Shown here: piece by piece, positions 28,524-38,883 of the stretch
How the letters are laid out: each line of letters opens with the position of its first letter
How positions within the stretch are numbered: position 1 is the stretch's first letter
DNA from: Pseudomonadota bacterium
GTDB lineage: Bacteria > Desulfobacterota > Binatia > Binatales > Binataceae
Length of the DNA: 64,000 nucleotides
Assembly: GCA_021325025.1 (NCBI GenBank)
Contig: JAJPHZ010000038.1
Coordinates: forward strand, 62,001-126,000
Direction of reading: 5' to 3'
The notes under the pieces: model-generated
What the model was told of the DNA's origin: nothing
The model's database searches: none
The model's input: only the letters and a program-made list of their open reading frames with translations
Translations under genes and position numbers: made by a program

Positions 28524-29108
28524 ATGAACGTCAGGAAGGTCTGCGTTTATTGTGCGTCAAGCCGCCAATGCAACCCCGCCTACCACGACGCGGCGCGCGA
28601 GTTGGGAAAGGAATTGGCGCTGGCCGGCGTCACCATTGTCTACGGCGGCGGGCTGGTCGGTTCGATGGGCGCGCTGGCCAATGGGGCGCTGGCCCACGGC
28701 GGAGAAGTGATCGGAATCCTGCCGCAGTTCATGTACGACCTGGAATGGGGTCACAACGGGTTGAGCGAACTGGTCGTGGTCAACGACCTCCACGAGCGCA
28801 AGCGGCGGATGATTTCCGAGGTCGACGCCGTGATTGCGCTGCCCGGCGGATGCGGCACGCTGGAGGAGCTGTTCGAAGCGATTACCTGGAAGCGGCTGGG
28901 ACTGTACTCGGGCGCGATCGTGCTGGTCAACACGCTCGACTTCTTTGCACCCTGTATCGAGCTGCTCAACCGCTCCATCGAGGAGCGCTTCATGGATCCG
29001 CGCCACGCCCAGATGTGGACCGTAGTCGATCATCCGCGCGAAGTGCTCGACGCGATCCGCGGCGCGCCGCGCTGGAATCCCGGCAATCGCGCCTTCGCCG
29101 CGCTGTGA
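28524..29108 (+). CDS. LOG-family nucleotide phosphoribohydrolase
   Basis: This is a 194-residue Rossmann-like protein. The LOG signature PGGCGTLEE (with an Arg upstream in HERKRRM) and the phosphate-binding YGGGLVGSMGALANGAL are clear. Plant and bacterial LOG enzymes release the free base from cytokinin or nucleoside 5'-monophosphates; the bacterial physiological substrate is usually AMP-like. It stands alone, converging on the membrane-protein gene 6 bases away. Confidence 0.92.
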   Translation: MNVRKVCVYCASSRQCNPAYHDAARELGKELALAGVTIVYGGGLVGSMGALANGALAHGGEVIGILPQFMYDLEWGHNGLSELVVVNDLHERKRRMISEVDAVIALPGGCGTLEELFEAITWKRLGLYSGAIVLVNTLDFFAPCIELLNRSIEERFMDPRHAQMWTVVDHPREVLDAIRGAPRWNPGNRAFAAL

Positions 29109-29114
29109 GCCAAC

Positions 29115-29876
29115 TCAACGCGCCTGGCGGTCGGGCGCGCGCCGGGATTGTTCCTCTGAAGCGGGCGGCGCCAAGGTCTGGCCGAACGTGCGCCAGCCCA
29201 GCACCGATACCGCAACCAGGAACAGAAACGTGGCGACCAGCGTCCACGGGCTGCCGATTGGCACCTCGGCTGACTCCTTGCGAATCTTGTCGAGGTCGAA
29301 CAGCGATTGCGCGCCGGCCGGCGGCGCCTCCACCCGTTCCATCCGGATGTTGCGGCAATAAACCGTACCGGTGTTGAGGCTGCCGAATCCGCCGATGCGG
29401 CAGGCCAGCTCCAAATCCGCGCCCCTGGGTCCCACCTTCAGGTAGAATCCCACCTGCTGCCATCCGGTGGTCCCCTTGAGGTCGGAGGAGGTGATGCCAT
29501 CCTCCATGATGCTGAGCGACGCGCCGGTGGCGCTGTTGCCCACGTTTTGCGCGCGCAACTCCGCACTGAAGTGGTACCATCCGCCGGTCAGACTCAGCGA
29601 CTGCGCCCAGCGCGCGTCGTTGGGCTTGAGGTTGGTGACCGACAGCTCGCCGGGCCTGCCTTCTTCATGCGTCCAGCGATAGGTCGAATATTCGGGCCCT
29701 TCCTGCCACGCCTGGGTCTGCCAGGCGTCGGGCGAATTGCCCGCGCCTTTGACCAGATTGGGATTGGCCAGCAGATTGGGTCCGCCAGCCGCGCCGGCAG
29801 CCAGGATCAGCACGGCGCCAAGTGCCACGCCTGCGATTGCGGCGCCGGTGCCGGCGCGGGGCGGTCGGCTGCTCAT
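29115..29876 (-). CDS. Bitopic membrane protein with lumenal beta-sandwich-like domain
   Basis: The 253-residue protein has an N-terminal hydrophobic segment (AIAGVALGAVLILAAGAAGG) and a C-terminal one (WTLVATFLFLVAVSVLGW), with a ~180-residue exported region between. That region begins NLLANPNLVKG and has a W/Y-rich beta pattern (GWYHFSAELRAQNVG, GWQQVGFYLKVGP) resembling galactose-binding/CBM folds. This resemblance is by eye only. Its ATG follows the stop of the 1009-residue glycosyltransferase by two bases, so the pair is translationally coupled. A role in presenting or recognising the glycan substrate or product is inferred. Confidence 0.7.
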   Translation of the reverse strand: MSSRPPRAGTGAAIAGVALGAVLILAAGAAGGPNLLANPNLVKGAGNSPDAWQTQAWQEGPEYSTYRWTHEEGRPGELSVTNLKPNDARWAQSLSLTGGWYHFSAELRAQNVGNSATGASLSIMEDGITSSDLKGTTGWQQVGFYLKVGPRGADLELACRIGGFGSLNTGTVYCRNIRMERVEAPPAGAQSLFDLDKIRKESAEVPIGSPWTLVATFLFLVAVSVLGWRTFGQTLAPPASEEQSRRAPDRQAR

Positions 29877-29878
29877 CG

Positions 29879-32800
29879 TCAAATCCAGCTCTTGAGCCCG
29901 GGCCCTTGCAGCCACATCCGCGCGTAGTAGCCCGAGCGCTGGATGGGCAGCGCCAGCCAGATCGGAACGTAGTAGATGAACAGCACCACTACCGCGCCGA
30001 CGAACAGGACACCAACGAACTTGCCGTCGTAGCCTTCCTTGCCCAGCAGAGCCAAAAAGGTCAGCAGCATCGCCAGCGTCAGCACCACGCCGACCCCGAC
30101 ACCCAGCCCCAGCATCAGCGCGGGCACCAGCGTCAGCAGCAAAGCGCCCTTCTCGGCCAGCATCGCCCTGCCCTCCCAGCATTCGACCAGCACCGCGGCC
30201 AGTGCGATGTAACCCAGGTAGACTGCGGGCATGTAATGGTAAAGAAACAGCGTGCGGCCGATCGGAATCCACATCCCGAGGTAGGCGATGTAGCCGAGCG
30301 CCAGGAAAGCGCGCGGCAGGCTGCGCCGTTCCAGCGCCTGAAAGCCCACGATGATGATCGCGCTCAGCGCGCCCCACCATGAGGCAGGATTGCCGCCGCC
30401 CCAGATTGTCGCCACGATGTTACCGCTGGGCGGGAAATCCTGCCAATAGGCAATCGGGCGCAGCATCAGCGGCCAGCTCCACCACGGCGCGGCGTACGGA
30501 TGGGTGGCGCTGGCCACGCTGCGCTCGTACCAGATCACCTTGCCGTAGTAGGCGAACAAATCGGCGATTCCGCCCCACCATCCAAGCGCAAAATGGGGCA
30601 GGAAGGTCCCTACGTAAACGATCGCGGCCACCCCGCCAACCAGCGCCAGGGCGCCGCCCAGGCGCCGCTCCAGCATCGCATCCCACTGGCGCGCGGGTCT
30701 GGCCGCCGGCGCCGGCGCAGCGGCCTTTTTCGGCTGATTGCGCCGGCTACGCCGCCGTTGCGCGCGCGGTTCGGGCGCCGATGCAGCCGCGGCGGGCTGC
30801 GCCTGCGCTGTTCGCTCGCGCACCAGCACCCAGACCAGAAATCCCACCACCAGCACAAACGTGACCGCCGGGACGTAGAGTTTGGCGCTCAGGCACAACC
30901 CCAGCGCGACCGCCATCCACAACAGCGTACGGCGGCGCGCGGGACTGTCGGGCATCTGGATGAAGCGAAACAGCAGCAGGTAGGACCAGGCGCCGAAGGT
31001 GACGTAGACGATATCGAGCACCGCGATGCGCGAATCGACTACGAACATCCCGTCGCACATCACGAACAGGCCCGCCAGTGCGCCCGTCAGCCGCGAATTG
31101 AACATGCGCCGCGCCAACAGGTAGGTGATCGCGACCAAGGCCGTGCCGATGGCGGCGTTGGGCAGACGCCAGGCCCATGCGTGGTCGCCGAAGATCAGGA
31201 TCGACAGCGCGATCAGCAGCTTGGCCAGCGGCGGATGGGGATCCAGGAAGTCCTCGCCGTGCAGGTAATGGCGCGCCTGGCCGACGAAATGCACCTCGTC
31301 GAAGACGATCTCATTAGGGTGGCCGATTCGGTAAAAGCGCAAAAAAGCCGCCGCTACGAGCAGCGCACCGATTATAATCACATCGATCCGCTCCCAGGGC
31401 GGGCACTGCCTGCCCTCGGCGCCGGCGCTCTGGGCGGGCCGCGCAGCTACGGGCTCACTGGCCAGGCGCGCAACGCCGCGCCACATTTGGGAAAGTTTCA
31501 TCGCCGGTTGCGATTGCGAAACGCTCTGCCATGCGTACCACACGCTGGCGCCGAACAGCGCCACGTTGGCGCCCGACGCCGCCATCGCCCACGGATCGCG
31601 CGGGTCCAGGAACGAATTGGTGTCGAGCACTTTTTTGACCCGGATAAGGTTGAACGCAAAGGTCACCGTCATGCCGCCCAGGATGGCCAGCGCAAAGGGC
31701 GATTCGACCGCCAATGGAATCAGCACGACCAGCGCGGGATAAAGATAGCGCTCATGCATCCGCGGCGCGAAGATGAAAAAGCCGGTGATGGCCAGAAAGG
31801 AGGCCAAAAACAGCCCGGTCCGATCAGGCCTTCGCCATAGCACCCAGGCCACGAAGACATACATCGCCGCCACCAGCGCCATCCCAAGGGTGAAGCATGA
31901 CACCATGCCCATCAGCGCGGTGCCATCGTCGCGGCGCAGGCCGAAAATCAGCGCCATCAGGTTGAACGCGTTGACCGCCGTTTCGTGATAGTAGGCGGCG
32001 GTAGTGGAGTACAAATCGAACAACCAGCTCCACGGATGTCCGATTTGAAACGGCGCGACTGCGACCACGGCAAAGGCCACGAACGCCAGCGCCGAACGCA
32101 ACCAGGCCTGGCGATCGCCCTTGATCAGCGTCCACAGGCCCAGCACGGGCATCAGCGCCAGCGCCTGCGGCTTGGTGAGCACGGCCAGCGCCGCCACCCC
32201 CCATCCCAGTTCGTACTCCTCCTCCAGCACCATCAGGATCGACAGCAGCATCAGCAGCGCCGGGACGGAATCGCTCTGGCCCCAGTATTCGGTGTCGTAA
32301 AGCAGCGCCGGATTGAGCGCAAATAGCGCCATCGCCGCGTACGCCAAAGAGGCGGGCGCATTGCGCCGGACCACCGCGAAAACGAGCCCGCCCAGGAGCA
32401 GGTCGCCGACGATGGCCGGGCTCTCGACCATGGTGCGCATCATGTCGCCGGTCAGTCCCAGGGCATGAACCGCGGCGCCCGCCGCCCACAGCAAATAGAG
32501 GTAGCCGGGGGGATAGTCCAGAAAGTAGCCCGGCTCGTACATCCGCGCCGGACCGACATCCGCCATGCGCAGCGCCCATGCCTGGTAGCTTCCCACGTCG
32601 ATCCCCAGGCCGGGCAGCACGGGCAGCAGCGCGATCTTGATGACCATCAGGCCCAGCAGCAGCAGAAAGGCCCAGATGAGACCTTCACCCTCGTCGGCGA
32701 ACAGCGGCTTGCAATAGAGGTAGAGCGAGTACAGCACCAGGGCGAGCAGGATCGCGCCGCAAAAGATTCCCACCGCCCGGCCGTCGCTTGAAGGCGGCGC

Positions 32801-32908
32801 CGCCTCCTCCGCCCAGGCCAAACCGGCAGAGCACAGCAGCACACACACCGTGGCGGCAATGGAAGCCACGGGTGCGGCCGATTTACCAAACCAGGGCCGG
32901 TTCGTCAT
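29879..32908 (-). CDS. Double GT-C glycosyltransferase with C-terminal PMT/GT39 module
   Basis: A 1009-residue polytopic membrane protein with two GT-C-like halves. The N-terminal half (to ~residue 460) shows GIDVGSYQAWALRM, LDYPPGYLYLLW, EYWGQSDSVPALLML and RMHERYLYPAL, as in polyprenyl-phosphate-hexose-dependent GT-C enzymes. A soluble linker follows. The C-terminal half carries the protein O-mannosyltransferase signature FDEVHFVG (acidic pair near residue 537) and DPHPPLAKLL. A charged Ala/Pro/Arg insertion lies at about residues 715-755, before the PMT C-terminal four-helix region. It should transfer sugar from a lipid carrier to an acceptor on the outer face of the inner membrane. Each half appears complete, which suggests two activities or one catalytic and one scaffold module. 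Confidence 0.82.
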   Translation of the reverse strand: MTNRPWFGKSAAPVASIAATVCVLLCSAGLAWAEEAAPPSSDGRAVGIFCGAILLALVLYSLYLYCKPLFADEGEGLIWAFLLLLGLMVIKIALLPVLPGLGIDVGSYQAWALRMADVGPARMYEPGYFLDYPPGYLYLLWAAGAAVHALGLTGDMMRTMVESPAIVGDLLLGGLVFAVVRRNAPASLAYAAMALFALNPALLYDTEYWGQSDSVPALLMLLSILMVLEEEYELGWGVAALAVLTKPQALALMPVLGLWTLIKGDRQAWLRSALAFVAFAVVAVAPFQIGHPWSWLFDLYSTTAAYYHETAVNAFNLMALIFGLRRDDGTALMGMVSCFTLGMALVAAMYVFVAWVLWRRPDRTGLFLASFLAITGFFIFAPRMHERYLYPALVVLIPLAVESPFALAILGGMTVTFAFNLIRVKKVLDTNSFLDPRDPWAMAASGANVALFGASVWYAWQSVSQSQPAMKLSQMWRGVARLASEPVAARPAQSAGAEGRQCPPWERIDVIIIGALLVAAAFLRFYRIGHPNEIVFDEVHFVGQARHYLHGEDFLDPHPPLAKLLIALSILIFGDHAWAWRLPNAAIGTALVAITYLLARRMFNSRLTGALAGLFVMCDGMFVVDSRIAVLDIVYVTFGAWSYLLLFRFIQMPDSPARRRTLLWMAVALGLCLSAKLYVPAVTFVLVVGFLVWVLVRERTAQAQPAAAASAPEPRAQRRRSRRNQPKKAAAPAPAARPARQWDAMLERRLGGALALVGGVAAIVYVGTFLPHFALGWWGGIADLFAYYGKVIWYERSVASATHPYAAPWWSWPLMLRPIAYWQDFPPSGNIVATIWGGGNPASWWGALSAIIIVGFQALERRSLPRAFLALGYIAYLGMWIPIGRTLFLYHYMPAVYLGYIALAAVLVECWEGRAMLAEKGALLLTLVPALMLGLGVGVGVVLTLAMLLTFLALLGKEGYDGKFVGVLFVGAVVVLFIYYVPIWLALPIQRSGYYARMWLQGPGLKSWI

Positions 32909-33105
32909 CGTTCAGTGCTTTTTCTCCACAACGCACGCACGTGTAACATTAGTTCATGGCCTCCCGGCGGCGGGCAAGCCTGCGCGCCGGGGCGGCCCTT
33001 CTTTTTGCCTTAAACGGCAGTTAAAGTTCGACTATGCGCCGAAGCTCCGAGGGCCCAGCTAAACAACGCGCCGTACACGGCGCAACAATCGATACCCGGG
33101 TGATC

Positions 33106-33996
33106 ATGAACAAAATTCTTCGCGTGGCCGCCACGGCCGCGGCAATCGCCGCGCTGTGCGCATCGATCGTCGTCGTGCGCGGTGCGGCGCTTGACGCCGC
33201 CACCGGTTCCGGCGACGACAAGCTGATTGCGTTTTTGCAAAAGCATTACCGGCTGCCGAGCGACCGCAATATCATGTTGGGACCGCCGCTTAAAACACCC
33301 TTTTCCGGTATCAAGAGCCGCACCGTCACCATCTCCGACGGACACGGCGCTTCGTTCAAGGCCGGCACGCTCTTTATCGAACCCGGCGTCAACGACGTGA
33401 TCATGGGTGAACTGCTGGATCTGAAATCCGACCCATGGGGCAGGATGAGCCTGAAGTCGATGCATCTGGAGGACCGGCCCACGATGGGCCCGGCCAATGC
33501 CCCAATCACGATCGTGGAATTTGCCGATTTCGAATGCCCCCATTGCGCGCATGCGATGGGTGTGGTGGAAACCGCGGTGGAGAGCAAATACCCCGGCAAG
33601 GTGCGCCTGGTGTTCAAGAATTTCCCCCTCCAGGGCCATCAATGGGCCCGTGCGGCGGCGATTGCGGCGCAATGCGTTTATCTGCAAAATCCCAACACGT
33701 TCTGGGATTTCGCCCGCCAAATCTACCGCGATCAAGCCTTCATCACGCCTGACAATTTGGTCGAACACGTCGACGACTTCGCCCACCACAATCAGCTCGA
33801 TACCGAGGCCTTGCACGCGTGCGTGATGGGTCAGGCGGCGGACCAGCGCGTCGCCCAGGACATCATGGACGGACAGAAGGCCAACGTCGTTTCCACGCCC
33901 ACCCTGTTCATCAACGGCATCCCGGTGATGGGCGCCGAACCCGAAGTTCTGGATTCGATCATCAGCTCCGAACTGAAGAATCAAAGCGCCGGCTGA
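33106..33996 (+). CDS. DsbA/thioredoxin-fold periplasmic oxidoreductase
   Basis: The ~296-residue protein has an N-terminal signal or anchor (VAATAAAIAALCASIVVV) and a ~95-residue N-terminal extension. Its DsbA-like domain begins near GPANAPITIVEFADFECPHC. The active site is CPHC and the cis-proline loop is STPTLFINGIPV. Such proteins catalyse disulfide exchange or isomerisation in the periplasm (DsbA_2/thioredoxin_4 family). ATG at 33106 places the signal peptide at the N-terminus; an upstream ATG at 33034 would precede it with a charged 24-residue tail. Divergent from the GT-C gene. Confidence 0.88.
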   Translation: MNKILRVAATAAAIAALCASIVVVRGAALDAATGSGDDKLIAFLQKHYRLPSDRNIMLGPPLKTPFSGIKSRTVTISDGHGASFKAGTLFIEPGVNDVIMGELLDLKSDPWGRMSLKSMHLEDRPTMGPANAPITIVEFADFECPHCAHAMGVVETAVESKYPGKVRLVFKNFPLQGHQWARAAAIAAQCVYLQNPNTFWDFARQIYRDQAFITPDNLVEHVDDFAHHNQLDTEALHACVMGQAADQRVAQDIMDGQKANVVSTPTLFINGIPVMGAEPEVLDSIISSELKNQSAG

Positions 33997-34213
33997 CCCC
34001 ATCGGGCGCGGCCCGTTCGGACCCCGATCTTTTTGTGCGCTCATCTCTTCCCGCCCGGGCAAGAGAACGGCGGCGAGTTTGTAGTTTTTACCAGTTATAC
34101 GGTGCTAAGCTTAAAAATCATCCATAAATTGGAGCAACGCACACGGCACGCGCGATGCTAAACGCGGGCATCTTGTCTCAAAGGTGCGATAGATTGCGGC
34201 AACGGGAGGAAAG

Positions 34214-35746
34214 ATGATGAGAACGCGTTTCGCAAGCTGGTGGACGACACTCGCATCCGTGGCGCTGACGGCGGTCGCCATCGGATGTGGGGGCGGTGGA
34301 GGAGGCGGCGGCGGTCTCCCTACCAGCGGTACGGTTACCACGACTCTCAGTGATCCACCCTCATGCAAGGCCACTTATTCCCACGTGTGGGTGACGATCG
34401 CCGACGTTAAGGCCCATCTCAATCCTGACGCATCGCCGGACGATGCCGGGTTCGTTGATTTGACTCCAAACCTGGCTTCCTCGCCGATGCAGATCGACCT
34501 GCTGAGCGAGCCCGATACCGAATGCCTGCTGGCCACGCTGGGCAGTACCAGCGGCCTGCCGGCCGGAAAGTATCAACAGATCAGGCTCATCCTGGTGGCC
34601 AATGACGCCACCGGTGTAACCCTGTCGACCAACGGCGGCACCAACGAATGCGCCTTCACCGGAGGCTTCAACTGCGTGCAGGATTCGTTTGGGAACTTCC
34701 ATCCCCTCACCCTGCCCAGTGAGGCCAGGACCGGAATCAAGATTCCGCCTGGCCAGCTTGCCAGCGGCGGTCTGACGGTTTCGCCGGGCATGGGCGTGGA
34801 CATCGATATCGACTTCAACGCCTGCACCTCGGTGGTACAGGCCGGGCACAGCGGCAAGTTCCTCCTCAAGCCGACACTGCGCGCGGCGGAACTGGGCACC
34901 AATCCGCTGATCGCAGGCACCGTCGTGATCGGGGCCGCCAGTGACGGGTCGGTGACAGTGCCGGCCAGCCCGGTCGGAGTCCCGAATGCGGTCGTCTGGC
35001 TGGAACAGCAATCCACCAGCGTTGATGTTCAGGGCGGTGGGACGGATACGGTGGAAAACTTCATCGGTAGCACGATGACCGATTCGAGCGGCCATTTTGA
35101 GTTCTGTCCGGTCGCGCCCGGCAACTACGATATCGTAACCGACGCCTTTGCAGTGCCAGGCGCCGGTTCGTCCAATGCCACCGTCAGCACCGGGGTTGGC
35201 GTTTCCTCCAGCGGCGGGCCCAACAATCTGGTCATTCCTGTGGTCGCGGAAAGCGGTGGTCCGGCCACGGTGAATGCCGCGTTCACCACCGCCAATAGCA
35301 GCGCTCCGGGCGACGACATAACCTTTACGAGTCTCCAGCAGTTCACGGCCGGCAGCGGCCCGGTCCAGGCATTGGTGCCGTTCTTCACCGTCAACGGTGC
35401 AGCCAGCACCACTCCGGCGGTAACCACCACCAGCTCCTCGGGTACGGGCTGTAGCGTGTTCACCAAACCCGCGACCTGCACCGGCTCCACGAACTGCGCC
35501 TGTGTCACGTACACCGTTCCCAACAGCAACCTGGTCTCCGGAACGGCTAACTCGAGCGGCGCCGGCTATACGATCAGCAGCTCGACACCGGTGCAAGGCT
35601 CGCTCGACGCAATCGCCACCCAGCAAGGGTCTTCCGGTTCAGCCCTGGTATGCAATCCAAACCAACTGGACGCGCCACCCTTCGCCCTGCTGCCCTTTCC
35701 GGGCACGTCCAACGCAGGCACGCTTGCTTTCGACAGTTGCGATTAA
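34214..35746 (+). CDS. DUF4382-type lipoprotein with poly-glycine linker
   Basis: The 510-residue lipoprotein has lipobox VAIGC, directly followed by nine glycines. A DUF4382-like domain then occupies about residues 36-210 (SHVWVTIADVKAH, LPAGKYQQIRLIL, GVDIDIDF). A carboxypeptidase-regulatory-like beta segment follows (SGHFEFCPVAPGNYDIVTDAF), with a Thr/Ser-rich, Cys-containing C-terminus. Such proteins are displayed on the outer membrane; function is unknown. GGGAGGAAAG immediately precedes the tandem ATG start. Confidence 0.8.
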   Translation: MMRTRFASWWTTLASVALTAVAIGCGGGGGGGGGLPTSGTVTTTLSDPPSCKATYSHVWVTIADVKAHLNPDASPDDAGFVDLTPNLASSPMQIDLLSEPDTECLLATLGSTSGLPAGKYQQIRLILVANDATGVTLSTNGGTNECAFTGGFNCVQDSFGNFHPLTLPSEARTGIKIPPGQLASGGLTVSPGMGVDIDIDFNACTSVVQAGHSGKFLLKPTLRAAELGTNPLIAGTVVIGAASDGSVTVPASPVGVPNAVVWLEQQSTSVDVQGGGTDTVENFIGSTMTDSSGHFEFCPVAPGNYDIVTDAFAVPGAGSSNATVSTGVGVSSSGGPNNLVIPVVAESGGPATVNAAFTTANSSAPGDDITFTSLQQFTAGSGPVQALVPFFTVNGAASTTPAVTTTSSSGTGCSVFTKPATCTGSTNCACVTYTVPNSNLVSGTANSSGAGYTISSSTPVQGSLDAIATQQGSSGSALVCNPNQLDAPPFALLPFPGTSNAGTLAFDSCD

Positions 35747-35788
35747 ACCAAAAACATCGGTTGTCGATGTTGTAAACGTATCAGAATA

Positions 35789-35857
35789 GGTTGAGGCGCG
35801 GCACATCGCAGGACTCCGCTCGAAAGAGCGCCGCGACGCAGCAGCCGCGCCTCAACC
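35789..35857. repeat. 14-bp inverted repeat enclosing a GAAA-loop hairpin
   Basis: GGTTGAGGCGCGGC at 35789-35802 is perfectly complementary to 35844-35857 across 41 bases. Inside lies a second stem, CGCTC-GAAA-GAGCG. There is no adjacent T run, so a simple intrinsic terminator is not the best reading. It sits in the 258-base space between the DUF4382 gene end and the convergent dienelactone hydrolase gene end. Confidence 0.7.
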
Positions 35858-36003
35858 AACGCCAATCGAAAGTCCGAGCAGTCCAAGCAGCCGGCCACAG
35901 GCCGGGCCGCGTTTCGCAAGCGGGGACGTGAGCGGCGCCAAAAGAGGCGCCCACAGCTCGGCGATTTCACTCCATGACTCGGGTTGGGGCCCGCCCACGG
36001 TAA

Positions 36004-36744
36004 TCACGAAAGCGTTTCGCGGAACAGCGCCAGGATACGTTCCCAATGGCGCTCGGCGGCGGCGCGGTCGTACATCGGAGTGCCGTTGGCGGCGAATCCG
36101 TGCTGGACTCCCGGATATACTTCCATCGTGAAATTGGTTTTGGCGGTTTCTAGGGCGGCCTTGAGCCGATCCATTTCGCCCGGCGTCAGCCAGGGGTCGA
36201 TCTCGGCGATTGCGACATAGATCTTGCCGCGCATCTTGGGCGCGAGCAGATGGGGACTGTCGGGGCGATCGTTGGCGAGGTTGGCGCCGTGGATCGACGC
36301 GCCCGCCGCGACGCGATCGGGAAATGTGCCGGCCGCCGTCAGCACCAGCGGTCCGCCCATGCAGTAACCGACGCAACCGATCTTCGATCCTTTGACCCCC
36401 GGCTCGTGGCTTAGAAAATCCAGGAACGCGGCAGTATCACGCATGGTGCCGGCATTGGTCACCGACTGCACCAGCGCCATCATGCGATTGCGCTCCGCTT
36501 CGTTGGTCAGCATCGAGGCCAGATCAAACGGCGCATACTCGCCGGCGCGATAATAAAGATTGGGCAGCAGCACGAAATAGCCGTTGGAGGCCAGCCGCTG
36601 CGCCATCGCGCGCAGATCGGGCCGGATGCCGATCCCATCCATATAGAGGATGATGGCGGGCGCAGGCGCATCGCCCGGCGCGGTATAGGTGTAGCAGTCG
36701 CAGTTGCCGTCCGCGGTCTTTATGGTCACTTTGCCTTCGCTCAC
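36004..36744 (-). CDS. Dienelactone hydrolase-family protein
   Basis: The 246-residue alpha/beta hydrolase has the DLH nucleophile elbow GYCMGG (cysteine nucleophile), an Asp in AIAEIDPWLTP and the His in YPGVQHGF, completing the Cys-Asp-His triad. DLHs hydrolyse dienelactones from chloroaromatic breakdown, but many homologues act on other esters. The start is GTG at 36744 with GGAGG about 8-9 bases upstream. It is the last gene of a minus-strand catabolic cluster. Confidence 0.9.
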   Translation of the reverse strand: MSEGKVTIKTADGNCDCYTYTAPGDAPAPAIILYMDGIGIRPDLRAMAQRLASNGYFVLLPNLYYRAGEYAPFDLASMLTNEAERNRMMALVQSVTNAGTMRDTAAFLDFLSHEPGVKGSKIGCVGYCMGGPLVLTAAGTFPDRVAAGASIHGANLANDRPDSPHLLAPKMRGKIYVAIAEIDPWLTPGEMDRLKAALETAKTNFTMEVYPGVQHGFAANGTPMYDRAAAERHWERILALFRETLS

Positions 36745-36807
36745 GCGCTTTACCTCCGCGACAAGACGTAAGAATTGCAGCCGCGCGCCAAAATAGAGAG
36801 ACGCGCT

Positions 36808-38001
<1,194 letters not shown>

Positions 38002-38039
38002 CGGGCAACCTCGTCAGGATCGCAGCGCTCTGTCAGCGC

Positions 38040-38822
38040 TTATTGAGCCGGAACCGGGAAGGTGTGGCCGCAGGTCCAGGCGCCGTCAACCGTCAGGATC
38101 ACACCGCTGACCATGGCGGCGTCGTCGGAGGCCAGGAACAGCGCGGCGTTGGCGATGTCCTCGGGCTCGCAGGCGCGGCCCAGCGGATGCAGCGCGGCGC
38201 CCAGCTTGCGGGTCGTCTCAGGATCCACCGAGATTCCCATCGACTCGCCGATATTGGTCACCACCGCGCCCGGGCAGATCGCCGCCGCGCGCACTTTGTA
38301 TTTGGCGTAATCCAGCGCCACCACCTTGGTGAAGCCAATCACACCGTGTTTGGCCGCGCAGTAATGCGGCAGGCCCGGCTGTCCGGTGATGCCGGCGATC
38401 GACGCCGTGTTCAGCACCACGCCGCCTTGTTTCATCAGATGGGGCAGCGCGTACTTGGTGCCGAGAAAAACGCCGGTCAGGCAGATATCGATCACCTTGC
38501 GCCAGTCGGCTTCGCTCATCTCGTGCACCAGGCCCATCGGGCTGATGCCGGCGTTGTTGTACATGATGTCCAGCTTGCCGAAGCGCTTGACCGTCTCGTT
38601 CACCATCCGCTCGCAGTCGGCCGCCTTGGTGACGTCCGCCGCAATCGCGATGGCGTCGCCGCCGGTGTCGGTAATCGCGGCAGCCACGGCCTCGGCGCGC
38701 TGCGCGTTGACGTCGGCCACGCCGACCTTGGCGCCCTCGCGGGCAAACAGACGCGCGGCCGCGCGGCCGATGCCGGAGCCGGCACCGGTAATGATTGCGA
38801 CTTTGCCATCCAATCGTGCCAT
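38040..38822 (-). CDS. Short-chain dehydrogenase/reductase
   Basis: The 260-residue classical SDR has the cofactor motif TGAGSGIGRAAA, NNAG, and the catalytic Tyr-x3-Lys in YCAAK. An Asp after beta-strand 2 (VGVADVNA) favours NAD(H). It is probably a hydroxyacyl or alcohol dehydrogenase working with the acyl-CoA dehydrogenase gene 39 bases downstream. Confidence 0.93.
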   Translation of the reverse strand: MARLDGKVAIITGAGSGIGRAAARLFAREGAKVGVADVNAQRAEAVAAAITDTGGDAIAIAADVTKAADCERMVNETVKRFGKLDIMYNNAGISPMGLVHEMSEADWRKVIDICLTGVFLGTKYALPHLMKQGGVVLNTASIAGITGQPGLPHYCAAKHGVIGFTKVVALDYAKYKVRAAAICPGAVVTNIGESMGISVDPETTRKLGAALHPLGRACEPEDIANAALFLASDDAAMVSGVILTVDGAWTCGHTFPVPAQ

Positions 38823-38883
38823 CGTATTGTCCCTCTTGCGACGCTCTTTGTTTACGCAGTCTTTATATCCGAATTTCGGCTGC

